Source: Thozetella sp. PMI_491
Taxonomy: Eukaryota > Ascomycota > Sordariomycetes > Chaetosphaeriales > Chaetosphaeriaceae
Reading direction: 5' to 3'
NCBI GenBank assembly: GCA_021432635.1
Contig: MU270026.1
Span: forward strand, 957,311 to 1,021,310
DNA: 64,000 bases
In this document: one piece after another, positions 1-10,940 of the stretch
Numbering within the stretch: position 1 is the first letter of the stretch
Layout: every line of letters starts with the position of its first letter
The notes under the pieces: model-generated
What the model was told of the DNA's origin: nothing
Databases searched by the model: none
What the model saw: only the letters and a program-made list of their open reading frames with translations
Position numbers and translations under genes: made by a program

Positions 1-529
1 CAGCTTCGGAGCTAAGAAGTGACTGGCAGCGTTTGTTTGGGCAGATCATTGCTGACGGTCAGGTGCGGGCTCCGTCGCGCTATCTCGTGAACAATTTGCT
101 TCAGAATGGCATCAGTCCCGACCGTGTTTGGCGCTACCTCATTAATTACCGACTTTCTTTCATTACAGAAGAAGTCGCCCCAGCATCTTTTGGTGTAAGC
201 CACGGCATGGATAGGCCAATATGGAAGTAAGTCTTGCAAGCTTCTGCCTTCGATCCGCTTTTCGTGTTCGGTTCACGCCTGGACATAAGTTAATCATAGC
301 CTTTAGCTACTCTATCACGCATGGGCCGACACCAGCGGAAATACAACTTTTGGATGAGTGGATGCGTGATCTTAAAGGATTCGTACATGGCGACGTGGGC
401 TACAGCTATGGTACGCTCGAGGTAGACGAGTTCAAGGTTATGACCCAAGATGGCATGATCGAAGTTCAAAAGGATTTACGCTGGGAGGAGCTGCTGCAAG
501 CGATAAGCCTGTTCTCAGGGGAAAATTAA
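1..529 (+). CDS. Type-B carboxylesterase/lipase, 3' end (partial)
   Basis: Exons <1-226 and 307-529, with a GTAAGT...TTTAG intron of 80 nt. The 5' part lies outside the window. About 149 C-terminal residues are visible, in the codon frame starting at base 3. The stretch GVSHGMDRPIW holds the histidine that serves as the catalytic base in fungal type-B carboxylesterases. It is followed by HGPTPAE, YGT...DE and IEVQKDLRWEELL, the usual C-terminal pattern of the family. The nucleophile serine elbow and acidic residue are off the left edge. Joining the exons turns a TAA stop (228-230) into the codon for Asn, which supports the intron. Such enzymes hydrolyse carboxylic esters and are often secreted or detoxifying; the substrate cannot be told from this tail. 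Confidence 0.85.
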
Positions 530-1454
530 GAACCAAGATATCATAGCATCCTCTAATCACGTGTTTGTAAGAGACTCACAAGCTAGGCTAGTAGGTTATG
601 CCTTCGGTAGAACTCATGTCTGCCTCTTTCCCAGCTATGGAAATGACAACTACCACGTCATCTATTGTCTGCCCTGCCGGACGTCGCCGGCGCTAGGGAA
701 GACATAATCACATGAATGCGACATTACCACCCTACTCTCGACATATGAAGACTCAAGAAAGTGTAAATAGAAATAAAATTAAAAAAAAATAATGGAGCGG
801 GACTGGGTATGACCGCCTTGGCTTGGCGAGTATGCTGTCTGCCTGCTGGGCCTCCCGCAGCTCAGCCGCACCACCCATGATTCGTGCCAGTCTTGGCGCA
901 TGCCCGTGAAATCGCGACCACATCTCTCATTCGAACGGTGTGAGATGGTGCTAAAGTTTCTGTGACTTAGGATGGTCAAATCATTTACCTGACTGTATAT
1001 TCCGCATATAGATTATCTTTTTCGTATTACGTGAAAAAAAAAATGCTGAAGAGCTTGACTATAACGTATTAGAGCCACAGAGACATGTAATTACATACAA
1101 GCACAAGAACCCAATCTTGGGGCCAGGCCCTACGGAAAGATAACAACTTCCCTAAAGAGGTCGGTTGGGGGCTAGAGTTAGTCGGGTCTATCAATAAGAC
1201 GTTGCAATTATGCCTCGTAAAGTCTCATCCAGAAACCTAAAGGAGCTAGCGTCGGCGCCTACATGAGGGAGGCTCACTGATGTACTCCTTATTGGGCCGA
1301 ATTACGCACCTAGGTATCTGGAATTACTTAGGACAACACAGGGGTGCGTTGGCGGCCGCTGCCCTCCGCGTGGCGTGTATAAACGCACCCTCTGCGCTGA
1401 CCTTGCAGGAGCATCCTCGAACTGCGTCGCAAGCGAGAAACATTCAACGGCCAC
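530..1454. other. Intergenic, no gene seen
   Basis: AT-richer spacer between the carboxylesterase stop and the membrane-protein start. It holds only short frames without family motifs and A-runs near 780 and 1030. It probably contains the 3' UTR of the esterase and the promoter of the next gene. Confidence 0.6.
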
Positions 1455-3915
1455 ATGGTAGCCTCCCAGGTGCGGCTGCACCCAAGCAGCGAACGCAATA
1501 CTTTGCAATTCTATCCGCGGGCACTGCAGTTTTCGGTCCTCTATCTAGCGATCTTGGTAACCCCTTGGGTCGCTACATGTCTTATCAGTCGACACCCAGT
1601 GGGAGATTGGAGCAAAAGCGGAGTTACTCAATCTTCATTGGATAAGATTGCAAGATGGACGCTGGCGATCAACATACTCGATACCTTGGCCGCAGTCGCT
1701 GCACTACCTGTCATCTGCGCACTGCTTGCTCGCGTCGCCGTTATTTACTCGGAGCGCAGCGAATCGACTCAAACATTGAGTGCCTTGCAGCTATTCGCTC
1801 TCGCTGATGGCCGCTGGATCTTCAACCTCTATAGGAGACAGGTTCACAGCCCACTGCTGTGGGTTGGTGCGGTACTGTGCCTTTTAGGTAAGCCTCTGAT
1901 CGCAGGAACATGTCACAGCCGCCACCTGTCTGGAAAAGTGTAGCTGAGACGACATAGGACTTAGCACTCCCTTAATACGTCTTGGCTTGGGGGGAACCAG
2001 TGTCATGCTGGTGCCGCTCGACGGATCCGACCAGTATTTCCGTGGACCCCGCAATTGGCGATCTAATTTCCTAGGTTATGAACCTTTGCTAGAAAACGTG
2101 TCGACGGTGTCCCAATACGAGGTAGTCGAGCAGACCCGATTCAACCTGATCAACTTCCAGTACGACACCTTCCAACCCCATCTATGGGCTGAGAATCCGG
2201 GCGGAAGCTATGCAACAGCAGTGGAAGGCACTCTAGGCCGCTATTATGGCAGCTATGCCAAAGGCCAGGGCTTTTTTGTCTCGGCCCAGCCGAATGACAC
2301 GACCACGGGCATGTATCGATTCCATGCTCTTCGCCTAAATAGCAGCGCCTCTTGCACCAAAGTTGAGCCAACTTCTCGTGACTCGATTTGCTCTTCTGAG
2401 CCAGCTTTTGCAGCATCCTGGGCCTCGGACAATGTGACGATAGAAATCTGTGCTCCGGGGAAAGTCGGAGTTAGTCCATGGAATGTCGCAACCAAGGATG
2501 CCCAGACCATCACCGAGGAACTATTCATTAGCTTCGTATCTGCGAGGCGCTATATCGACGTGACACTACATTGTGTTGCTCGCTCGACCCTCGGCTACTT
2601 CGAACTCGGCAACAACTTCAACAACTTGAATCGAAGCTCATTGCTACCTACCTTTCCATCTGATACTACCTCGTTCGATGACAGACATGCGCCGTAAGTT
2701 GCTCACAACAACATTTTCTGGGCAAAGTTATAACGTTTCTAATCCTTCTCACTCAGGCGCCGGACACATGTATACACAGACTGGAGCGATGAGTATAACG
2801 TGGCAACTAGAGATCCGTCAGCGCCAACTCTCCCTGGCCCTCTAATGATCTCAACTCTTGCTCTCTTTGGAAATTCGTCTTTTTTCAAAGTCTTGGTTAA
2901 TTCCAATAGCTCGACAGTCAACGGGGCGATTCAGGCCCTCTGTACACTGAAGCCGTTCCCTTTTCGGAGGGTGGATCGGTCCATACTCCCTGACTGCACG
3001 TACATCCAAGACGCATCGCTGACGCTGTTGGACCTCGTTTATAATCTCATTAGCAGGATAGAGGCATATCCTCAAGAGACCTTAGAAGTCCCCATGTTCT
3101 TCGCTAACGAGGCTGTGCTCTCGGCTGCCGTAAACGGGTATTCACCTCTGTCATCTGGAGGCAGTTTAGGCGAAATATGGACTAGCCCGGGCGTGGAGTT
3201 AAGGTATCCATCGGTTAGCCTTGTCGGCATGATCATCGTTAGCATCCTTATGGGTGCTCAGGGGCTGATCATTATTCTTCTTTTGGTCTATCTCTATCAT
3301 GTTCCTGCATGGACGGAGACATTGGACGCGCTGGCAATTGCTCGAATTACCACCCAGATCAAGGACGGGGACGCCATCAGACGCCTGGGACTTCGCCATT
3401 TGACTTTCAACGATGCGAAACCTCTGCTTGGGGTCGAGGCTATGGTTGGGGCGATAGAACCGCTACATGAGTTGACAGAAATTCGGGCTGGAACCCCACG
3501 CCAGCCAACTGTGACTTCAGCAGGTCACAGCGGGCATACAGCAATTGAACGAAACACTACGCCTACCGAGCAGGGCGGCGAAACTAGCGCCGTGACCTAC
3601 GACCTGAACGTCTCCAGGCAGGAGTTCAACGGGCTTGGCCATGAAGACAGACCGCCCAGTCCTCCCAGCCCACTCAGTCAAATGTCATTCGCTCCACCAG
3701 CAATACCGATGCCACCCGATCCTGGCGCCGAGGACGATCTATCTCAGCTTCCGCCGGCGTACGCTCCACGGAATACAAATGCAGACGAGGTGATAAGAGC
3801 CGTTCAGCTTCCGACCTACTCTTCACTTCCAGAGCTTTTGCATGTTGGGGCCCTTGGAGTTATCACCGCACGCACGGGGAGGCGTTGGCGCACATCGGCT
3901 ACTGCTGCGCGATAG
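1455..3915 (+). CDS. Multi-pass fungal membrane protein, unknown function
   Basis: Exons 1455-1887, 1958-2693 and 2757-3915; about 775 aa. Introns of 70 nt (GTAAGC...ATAG) and 63 nt (GTAAGT...TCAG) keep the frame. Hydrophobic segments lie at about residues 26-48 (SVLYLAILVTPWVATCLI), 72-95 and 134-158, and a fourth near the C-terminal third (SILMGAQGLIIILLLVYLY). Between the third and fourth lies a long, presumably extracellular, region with many N-x-S/T sites and cysteines. The last 200 or so residues form a Pro/Ser-rich tail likely to face the cytosol. This three-TM, large loop, one-TM layout is common among Sordariomycete hypothetical proteins. I do not recognise a function. The start codon is the first ATG before TM1. 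Confidence 0.75.
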
Positions 3916-4368
3916 CTAAGCTATCCAATTTATCCCGCTTGTGCTAGACAACCGTTCACGATATTATGATGTAGAGATAGGCTGAAGAGTAATGCTAGTA
4001 TTAATAATGATCCAGGGCCGGGAGGCTTCCGGAGAAATCAACCCCGAGCGTAAGATCCTTTGGGCAGGAGAATAACCGCGATTCACTAATTCCTCTCCTC
4101 TTTTTGTTGGTTGACACTGTTGCTTGCCTCTTCGGTGCCCTGGCTCGCTGGGTAGGGATGGATTCCCCATGCACCCCGCAATCGTGGCCGCTCTCCGATG
4201 TCACCTTGTCCGGCTGCCCCGGTCGCTCGGTCGGGGTAGCTTGTGGCGAGAGGCCCGAGAACGGTAACTAGACGGCCGATTTTCCATGAGTTTATCTATT
4301 TATAGAGGTTGCAAAAAGTGCACGTAGGCCGTGATGTAAGAGCGACTCGGGCCAAAGAATTCAGCATC
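3916..4368. other. Intergenic, no gene seen
   Basis: Spacer of about 450 bases between two co-directional genes. Short frames only. It presumably carries the terminator of the membrane-protein gene and the promoter of the DUF5695-like gene; no clear TATA box is seen. Confidence 0.5.
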
Positions 4369-7173
4369 ATGGGCTTCTTTCGCCTCGGCCCCTGGGCCTT
4401 TCTCTCTCTCTTCATCTCCACGGGCTTTGCGGCAGACCCGGACACACTAGGTCTGCAGAATGGGTACATTGACTTTGAGACTAAGTTTTTCAAGGGGAAA
4501 CTGGTCAATGATACGCAAGTTCTGGTGTCCTTGAGCCCCAAGAGCGATCCGATATTCGACTTCTTGCCCTTTGATAAGCTATCCCAGCGCGCTGATGACG
4601 GAAATAATCACCTGGGAGACGTCAACTTTCGGTATCGAGTTATCGGAGAACAGCCATGGGTACAAGGAAGCTCGTCCATAGCGCGCCAAAACGTCACAGC
4701 TATGACGGTTAGCGAGGGCGAAATCGCCGTTTCTGACCTCGCACCTTCCCTGAACGACTCCCTTCCTCTGAGAATCGTGCGGAGCTGGACGGTTGAAGAT
4801 GAGGATCTCGTGTTGTCCTTCAACATCACCAACATCGGCGGCTCCGCGGTAGAGATTGGCGCACTTGGGTTCCCTATTGAGAACAACAACATCTTCACGC
4901 GCAGATCGAAGACCGATGTTCAGGCAAATTGCTCCTTTGCTGATCCCTACATCGGCCTAGACGGTGGCTACGTCCAGGTGACCAGAGTCAGCGGTGCCGA
5001 TCCGGCTTTGGTCATCACTCCAGTCGGACGGACCCCTTTTGAAGCCTGGAGCTATCTGTTCGAGGACAGTTCAACCCACCTCTCGTACCAGTCAAACTTG
5101 TTCGAAGGACTGTGGAGGTGGGACGTCTATTCAAAGGCACTTGCGGAGGAGGAGTGGTCCGGTGCCGAGCCGTGGAACCCCCCGACATCCAAGATTATAC
5201 AGCCCAGCCAGAGCCTCATCCACGGGTTACGATTTTCCCTGTCTTCGGAAATCGAGGGTATCGAAGCAGCGGTCGCGTCAAAAGACGTTCCTGTGATCAC
5301 TGCCTTCCCAGGACTCATTATCCCCACAGATATGACAGCAAGATTGGACATCAGTTCGTCCTCCAATGTCCAGGCGATCGAAGTTGAGCCACCTAGCGCA
5401 ATGAGCATTGAGCACTCGGGTCCGAAAAATCTTGTGGTGACTCCTAGCGCATCGGCCTCTGGAAGGGTGAGAGTGACTGTCACGTATGAGGATGGCAGGC
5501 AGCAAACCGTGCAGTATTACCTTGTGAAGCCCGGTCCCGAAGCAGTGGCTGACTTGGGGCAATATCTCAACGATCATCATTGGTACGCCAGTGAAAACGA
5601 CGCGTTCGGCCGTGGGCCCTCTTTCATGCTTGTCGACCACAAGACGAACGATGTAGTACTCCAGGAGTACAGAGTCTGGCTCGTTGGGATTTGCCACGAG
5701 GCAGGCGCTTCTTGGATGGTGGCAGCCATCAAGCAGATTTCGCAGCCGAACCGCGAGCAGCTCGCAAAGCTAGAGGAGTTTGTCGAGAAGACACTCTGGG
5801 GTGACATTGAAGAGAAGCCCTCCTATGCCGTTCCGTACAGCCTGTTCTGGTACAGCCCCGACGAGACAGACTTCCCCTACGACCCGTCCCAGCCGTGGAA
5901 GCCGGGCGTCAGCTACTCGTGGCCAAAGAAAACAGCCAACAAGACAGACCGTGCTTATGGCTATGTGTATCCTACCATCGCCTACTGGTCTCTCTACCGA
6001 GTCGCACGATCCGTTCCGGACGCACTGCCCAAGTATACATGGGACTTCTATCTCCGGCAAGCATACGAGACCGTCAACTTCTGTTTCACGCAGGGCAACG
6101 GCACCAATCGCATCAGCTTCCTGAATGTTGGCCTAATGGGCGAGACGATCATTGCCGAGGTGCTGAAAGACCTACAGAGAGAGGGATGGACTGCCGAAGC
6201 GGACCAAGTGAAGTCGCTGATGAAGGCCAGAGCCGATCAATGGGCGATAACAGACGTGCCTTTTGGAAGCGAGCAGCCCTGGGACTGTACCGGCCAGGAA
6301 GGGGTGTACTACTGGAGCAAGTAAGTATCATCCTACCATATAGGCTCCAGCGCCTGTCCTGCTAATCACAAGACCGCTAGCTACTTCAACTACACGACTT
6401 CGGTCACCAAGACCATTGACTCCATCCGCGGCTACATGCCTGCCATCGCCCATTGGGGTTACAATGGTAACGCCCGCAGGTACTGGGATTTCACTGACGG
6501 AGGAGCGCCTGAGACGGCGCAGATTGAGCGGCAGATTCACCACTACGGCTCGGCCCTCAATGCGCTTCCGCTGCTGCACCACCTACGAAGCAATACCATC
6601 GGTCCCACTCCTGGGCGGGCTGTTGCGCAAAGCGACCAGCACCTTCTCCGTCTTGCCTTTGCGGGTTCCTTTGCCCCGCTTGCCAACATCCACCCAGATG
6701 GTTTCGCATCCGCTGCTTTCCACGCATACCCCGAGACGCTTGCTTGGGATTCTTTCTCGGGAGACTACGGGCCTGGCTTCGTAGGGATGATGCTTGGGGC
6801 TGCCACCTATGTTGTTGGAGGAACCGGTGGCGATCTGACTGTTTGGGGTGGGCAGCTTCTCCCAGCGCCCAAATGCACTGGGGGATATGACATAGTCCCA
6901 CAAGATGCAGTTAGGATGAGAGTTTTTGTTGGGCCGCTAGGCCTTTGGATTGAGGTCTCGGCCGGGGCCATCGAAAAGGTTAGGGTGGTTGGTGAAAAGG
7001 TGTTAGTGAAGGTGGTTGCCGCTGCGGTCCCCGATGCAGTGGCTGTCGAGGAAGCCATTGTATGGGTGGAGAACTTCGGTGGTAAGAGTCAGAAACCGGT
7101 AGGTCTAGGGGAGAAGCGTGGTGGTTGGGCATTGCCTCTAGCCGGAGGGAGTGCTATCCTGCGTGTAGAGTAA
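4369..7173 (+). CDS. Secreted DUF5695-like putative glycosidase
   Basis: Exons 4369-6320 and 6381-7173, about 914 aa; the 60-nt intron is GTAAGT...GCTAG. The ATG is followed by a signal peptide ending near GFA|ADP. The mature start TLGLQNGYIDFETKFFKGKL and the overall length match my memory of the DUF5695 family of fungal and bacterial secreted proteins, thought to contain an alpha/alpha barrel like six-hairpin glycosidases. The Trp/Tyr/Asp-rich second half (HHWYASENDAFGRGPSF; TYVVGGTGGDLTVWGGQ) fits a carbohydrate-binding barrel. Many N-glycosylation sequons are present. No catalytic residues can be assigned with certainty and the substrate is unknown. The family name is moderately sure, the secretion call is strong. 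Confidence 0.8.
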
Positions 7174-7315
7174 GTTGGTGCCAAATCACCGCATGGCATG
7201 AAGCAAAGTCTCGTCCGCCTAAAGTAGACATAGAGTTGTTCGTATCAAGAAGCCTTGGCTAGGGATCTTCTTCCATCCTCTTACACCTCGTTCAGTCTAC
7301 TTGGACTTCTAGAAC

Positions 7316-8268
7316 CTAATCCCGGGGCTTTTGACCGTATACCACATAAAACGGATAATACGCATGCACATCCAGGTTGTCAAGCTCCGCCTCTGCCTTG
7401 CGCACCAGTTCCTCAATGTCTCCTGGCGCGTATCCCGCGGCCACTAGGAGCTTCGACGAGGCGCCGCGAAACCCCTGGCGACAGTTAATTCCCTGGAGCC
7501 TCCCAACCTCCTTGAGTTTAGGATCGCTAGACCACCCGCTCCAAGGCAAGACATATTGCGTCTCTGTAATCTCTGAAAACCCTTCCTCTGCCAGCATCCG
7601 CGTGTAGTTTAGGGTATCGTGCATGTTCCGCCCGATGACCGAGGCGCCCTTGACAATATCCCGACTCCATGTCTCTAAGGCAGAGCCCTCGCTGCTGCCG
7701 TCTTCCGAGTATGCACAGAGATGCATGTCCTGAAGTTCGATCCAACCTCCGGGGTTAAGGTTCGCGAAGCAGTTTCTTAAAACCTTCTCTCTATTGCCGA
7801 AACAAGAGATGGTCATGCGGAGGTGGATATAGTCAAACTTGTGTGAAAACGGCCAGGAATCAGCCTCGGCGTCGGCCACAACGAGTGCACAATTAGATGG
7901 TAGGGACGCCGGCTCGGTAACAGCGATGTCAATACCAATGACGTGCGCCTCAGGATTCTCTTTCGCAAACTCGGCCGCCCATATTCCTGTGCCTGTTCCG
8001 ATGTCAAGCACATGCGCCGGCGAGCTGATAGGTGCTTTACTCAAATCCCCATCAAGCAGGAGACGGAGAAGCACATGCTGATAGTCGAGTCGCTCCTGTT
8101 CATTCTCCACTGTGGGGAGTGGTAAGAGATATTCACCTTTGTTCGTCAGAGCCGGGCTATTTCTTAGATCTCTCTAGAATGAGTCTTACCAGTTCCTCGT
8201 GCGAGATTGTTGGGCGGCTCTACGAGAGTCTCCGCCTGTGTAGTCTCTCTGCTATGATCTATCGCCAT
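7316..8268 (-). CDS. LaeA-like SAM-dependent methyltransferase
   Basis: Exon 1 8268-8190, exon 2 8136-7316; about 299 aa. The 53-nt intron (GTAAGA...AAAG) restores the family motif GEYLLPLP...NEQERLDYQH, which is split across the junction. SAM-binding motif I is VLDIGTGTGIWAAEFA, followed by IGIDI and FDYIHLRM (acidic and post-motif regions). It belongs to the fungal UMTA/LaeA-like methyltransferases, which include regulators of secondary metabolism and tailoring enzymes. It is about 75 aa shorter than LaeA itself and lacks LaeA-type N-terminal extension, so a tailoring or orphan enzyme is more likely than true LaeA. It is convergent with the upstream DUF5695-like gene, with only about 140 bases between the stops. 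Confidence 0.85.
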
Positions 8269-8816
8269 GTCCAAATTCCATAAGGAAAGAAAATGAGCAG
8301 CTGAGAAGAGTCTCGCACACTCTACCGTTGCTACATATCTGTATTTTTGCCTATACACTTGCCCAGGCATTGCTGACCGTAATCCCCCACAGTATTCATC
8401 TCTCTTATGCAGTTCGCTTGAAAGGGAAATGTTCTGCGACGACTCAATACCACAGGGGTGTGAATTTGGCGGTAACGGGCTGATAATGCAGCACTCTAGG
8501 GACAGGCAGGTCAGGCGCTAGCCTCTTTTCGCTGGCCGTGGCCACCCTAGTGCATGGAGCGAGCGTACTGCTAGATACCCTCACTCGCTGCGTAGTCGGG
8601 CTGCAAGCTTTCTTAGAGTGCCGATATCAAATCTTTGCTCATCTCTATGTGAGATTTATTTAGCCGAGCCGAATAGCTGAGCAATCAAACAGTCTTCTCC
8701 ACAAAGCAGAAACACCAGCTACCGCTAGCTATGTCTAACCACTACGACGAGTAGCCATCACATTTCGTCTTGACATCCTGGCCAGTGCCATGAGTGACTT
8801 GTCCCAGCGCTGGCAG
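8269..8816. other. Intergenic, no gene seen
   Basis: Spacer upstream of the methyltransferase start and downstream of the Ifi-6-16 gene stop. No supported reading frame. It should contain the promoter of the methyltransferase gene. Confidence 0.5.
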
Positions 8817-9387
8817 TTAGCGGCCAACCCCGCAGGCCCATACGACCACGGCTACCCCGAGAGCTACTAACGAGGCAACCGCCACCACAAATGGCTGCAA
8901 TATTCCCAGCATGGCCATACTAGTCAATGTAGCAAATATCCCACCAGCAGGGGTAAAACCGCCGTACATATAAGACTGAAAGGCGGCAGCAAAAGTCCCT
9001 ACCAGAGCGGATCGTTAGTAAGTGTCTAGTTGACCGAACGAGGGTACGCTGCATACCTGCACCGATGCCAACCGGGCCGAAGCCAACACACAGAAATACC
9101 GTACAGACTACAGTAAATGTGACCGCGTAAGCGATGATGATTGCCATGACATCTATCTCAGCTTTCATTAGTTATCAGGGTTAGATGAACCCCAGCAGGT
9201 TCTTGGTCACTAAGAGGGATTTACGAGGCTGGGAGAGCCACTCTAAAAGCAACGCCCAGTGCCGCGCCAGCCATGTGCCGACCGCATCAACAATTTCGGG
9301 CAATTCGAGGACGGGCAACATCGAGGAGTTGCTCAGGATAACTTGGCCACTGTGGGCACCCAGGAAGATGGAATCTAGGATAGGCAT
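8817..9387 (-). CDS. Ifi-6-16 family small membrane protein
   Basis: Exons 9387-9225, 9152-9057 and 8998-8817, about 146 aa. Introns are 72 nt (GTAAAT...GATAG) and 58 nt (GTATGC...GGTAG). Splicing produces the glycine/alanine-rich core GFGPVGIGAGTFAAAFQS, then YMYGGFTPAGGIFATLTSM, the signature of the interferon-induced 6-16 (IFI6/IFI27) superfamily as found in fungi. A C-terminal hydrophobic helix (VVAVASLVALGVAVVVWA) follows. In animals the family sits in mitochondrial or ER membranes; the fungal role is unknown. The last two exons are firm. The first exon, with an amphipathic WLARHWALLLEWL helix, is less sure: the frame stays open to 9639, and an ATG at 9168 without exon 1 is the alternative start. 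Confidence 0.7.
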
Positions 9388-10480
9388 TGTAAGGGCTTTT
9401 ACTCTCTTGACGGTGGGTTGAAGAAGATAAGCTTGGTCAAACTTTTCTGCCTGGCCTGCGGCTGAAGTTGAGACCCAAAGTGCTGTTCTCCTCATCTTAC
9501 TACTTTGTGGCACGTAGGGTCTGCCCTTTTGAAACACAGGCCCTATTGGGTGAGGGGAATCTAAGCCACATACACTCTGTATCCATGCTTGTATTACCAA
9601 GCTACCGGTATCCAGATCAACAGAGAGTCGCGAGATCATGCATTACAAAGGCGAACATCTTCAAAGAGGATGCTTGGTAGATGCTAAGGATTGTTAACAG
9701 CAAAAGCGGAGGAGCGTCTTACCGCAGTCCTGCACCTTGACCCAGGAATCTCGATCGGAATCTGCGTGCCACCCAGCAGCAGAACTTTTGTGCCGAGCGA
9801 CATGTGAGGCAATAGCGTGCTATTCGATCGAAGTCCTGTCGAAACTTTGCCGTCGCTGCCAGCAGTACACGTGTCACCGCATAATAGCAGAGGTAGGATG
9901 GCACCCGTTCTTCTATGCCTGCAACTTTGCGACCTAACATCGCCCCTGCTCTGGACTCGCGGTGGCCCCGAAAGTGCCGAAACCCGTGCTGCGCTCTGGA
10001 TGCAAAAGCAGCCAGCGTTCAATTGAATCCGAGCGTAGCGGGGGTAGTAATCGTCGTGCGCCAAATTATTCAGAAGCGCGATCCACTCACTCCACTCAAG
10101 GCCCGGTTGTGTGGTAGTCTCCGAGCAAAATCAGAGCCAACTACGTCATCCCCTGTTTCCGCAATTCGGCATCGTGGGGTGGAGCGTGGAGGATCGAGAC
10201 GGAAAGGGGTGGCGTTTTGCGACATTTGCAGCTTCGCATGGGCCGGCCAATCGCGGGTGTGGTCAGTAATAACCTAGCTGGAGCCGCAAACGTTGTCTTC
10301 TACCAGGGCCATGCGGCGGGTGAGTAAGCACCACCCCTCGCCTTTGGTCCTCCTTCGGTTCTAGGTCGGTGTCACGACACAAACTCAATGCATCTCGGGA
10401 ACTCACCGAGCTTCCGAGCCAATGCCGCGCGTCGCTGGAGACTCGCGATCGACCCGCCTTCGTGTGAATAGTGGCAGAGT

Positions 10481-10571
10481 AGGATCACAGGCTGGAGAGA
10501 TGGAGTTAGACTAGGATCACAGATTGGAGAGACAGAGTTGGGCTAGGACCACAACGCAAGAGAGTCGGAGG
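10481..10571. repeat. 32-bp imperfect tandem repeat, about 2.5 copies
   Basis: Units begin AGGATCACAGGCTGGAGAGA at 10481 and AGGATCACAGATTGGAGAGA at 10513, each 32 bp, followed by a decayed third unit from 10545 (AGGACCACAACGCAAGAGAG). It lies about 370-460 bases upstream of the GMC oxidoreductase start. Confidence 0.8.
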
Positions 10572-10636
10572 CGGTATGGATGTGCGAAAGTCTACTACGT
10601 ACTTGTTGTATCATGCCTTCCTCTTGCAAAATTGCA

Positions 10637-10644
10637 TATAAATA
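10637..10644 (+). promoter_or_regulatory. TATA-like box of GMC oxidoreductase gene
   Basis: TATAAATA within an AT-rich patch, followed by a C/T-rich leader reaching the ATG at 10941. The distance of about 300 bases implies a long 5' UTR. Motif match only. Confidence 0.5.
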
Positions 10645-10940
10645 TACCCGTTCAGAGCTGAGAGTGTCACCAAAATTTCCTCATCAGTCCCAAGCAGCTC
10701 TCTACCAGTCCTCCCAACTACCTTAGCTTTACCGCTCGATACTTATTTAGTACAGTCAACCAGCCTCCTTTGCTCAAGTCGTCAAGTCTCATCAACCGGC
10801 TTTACCACCCTCACCCTAGCTGCCAATCCCCCACTACTCCAGCAAGCCTCCATCCTTTATATATCACGCCCACCGTCAGCTCTGCACTTACATATTAACC
10901 AACATCTTAATTCTAACTCTTGCAACAAACCAACGCCATA

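Larger units (their letters stand above)
9388..10940. other. Long spacer upstream of GMC oxidoreductase
   Basis: No supported gene. It contains a 32-bp tandem repeat (10481-10571), a TATA-like box (10637-10644) and, from about 10680 to 10935, a pyrimidine-rich stretch typical of a strong fungal promoter and 5' leader. A minus-strand frame at 9684-10064 lacks any family feature. Confidence 0.6.

Noticed and set aside
9684-10064. Minus-strand frame of 126 codons, possibly an upstream exon of the Ifi-6-16 gene.
   Set aside because: No splice donor connects it in frame to exon 1 and it has no family features.
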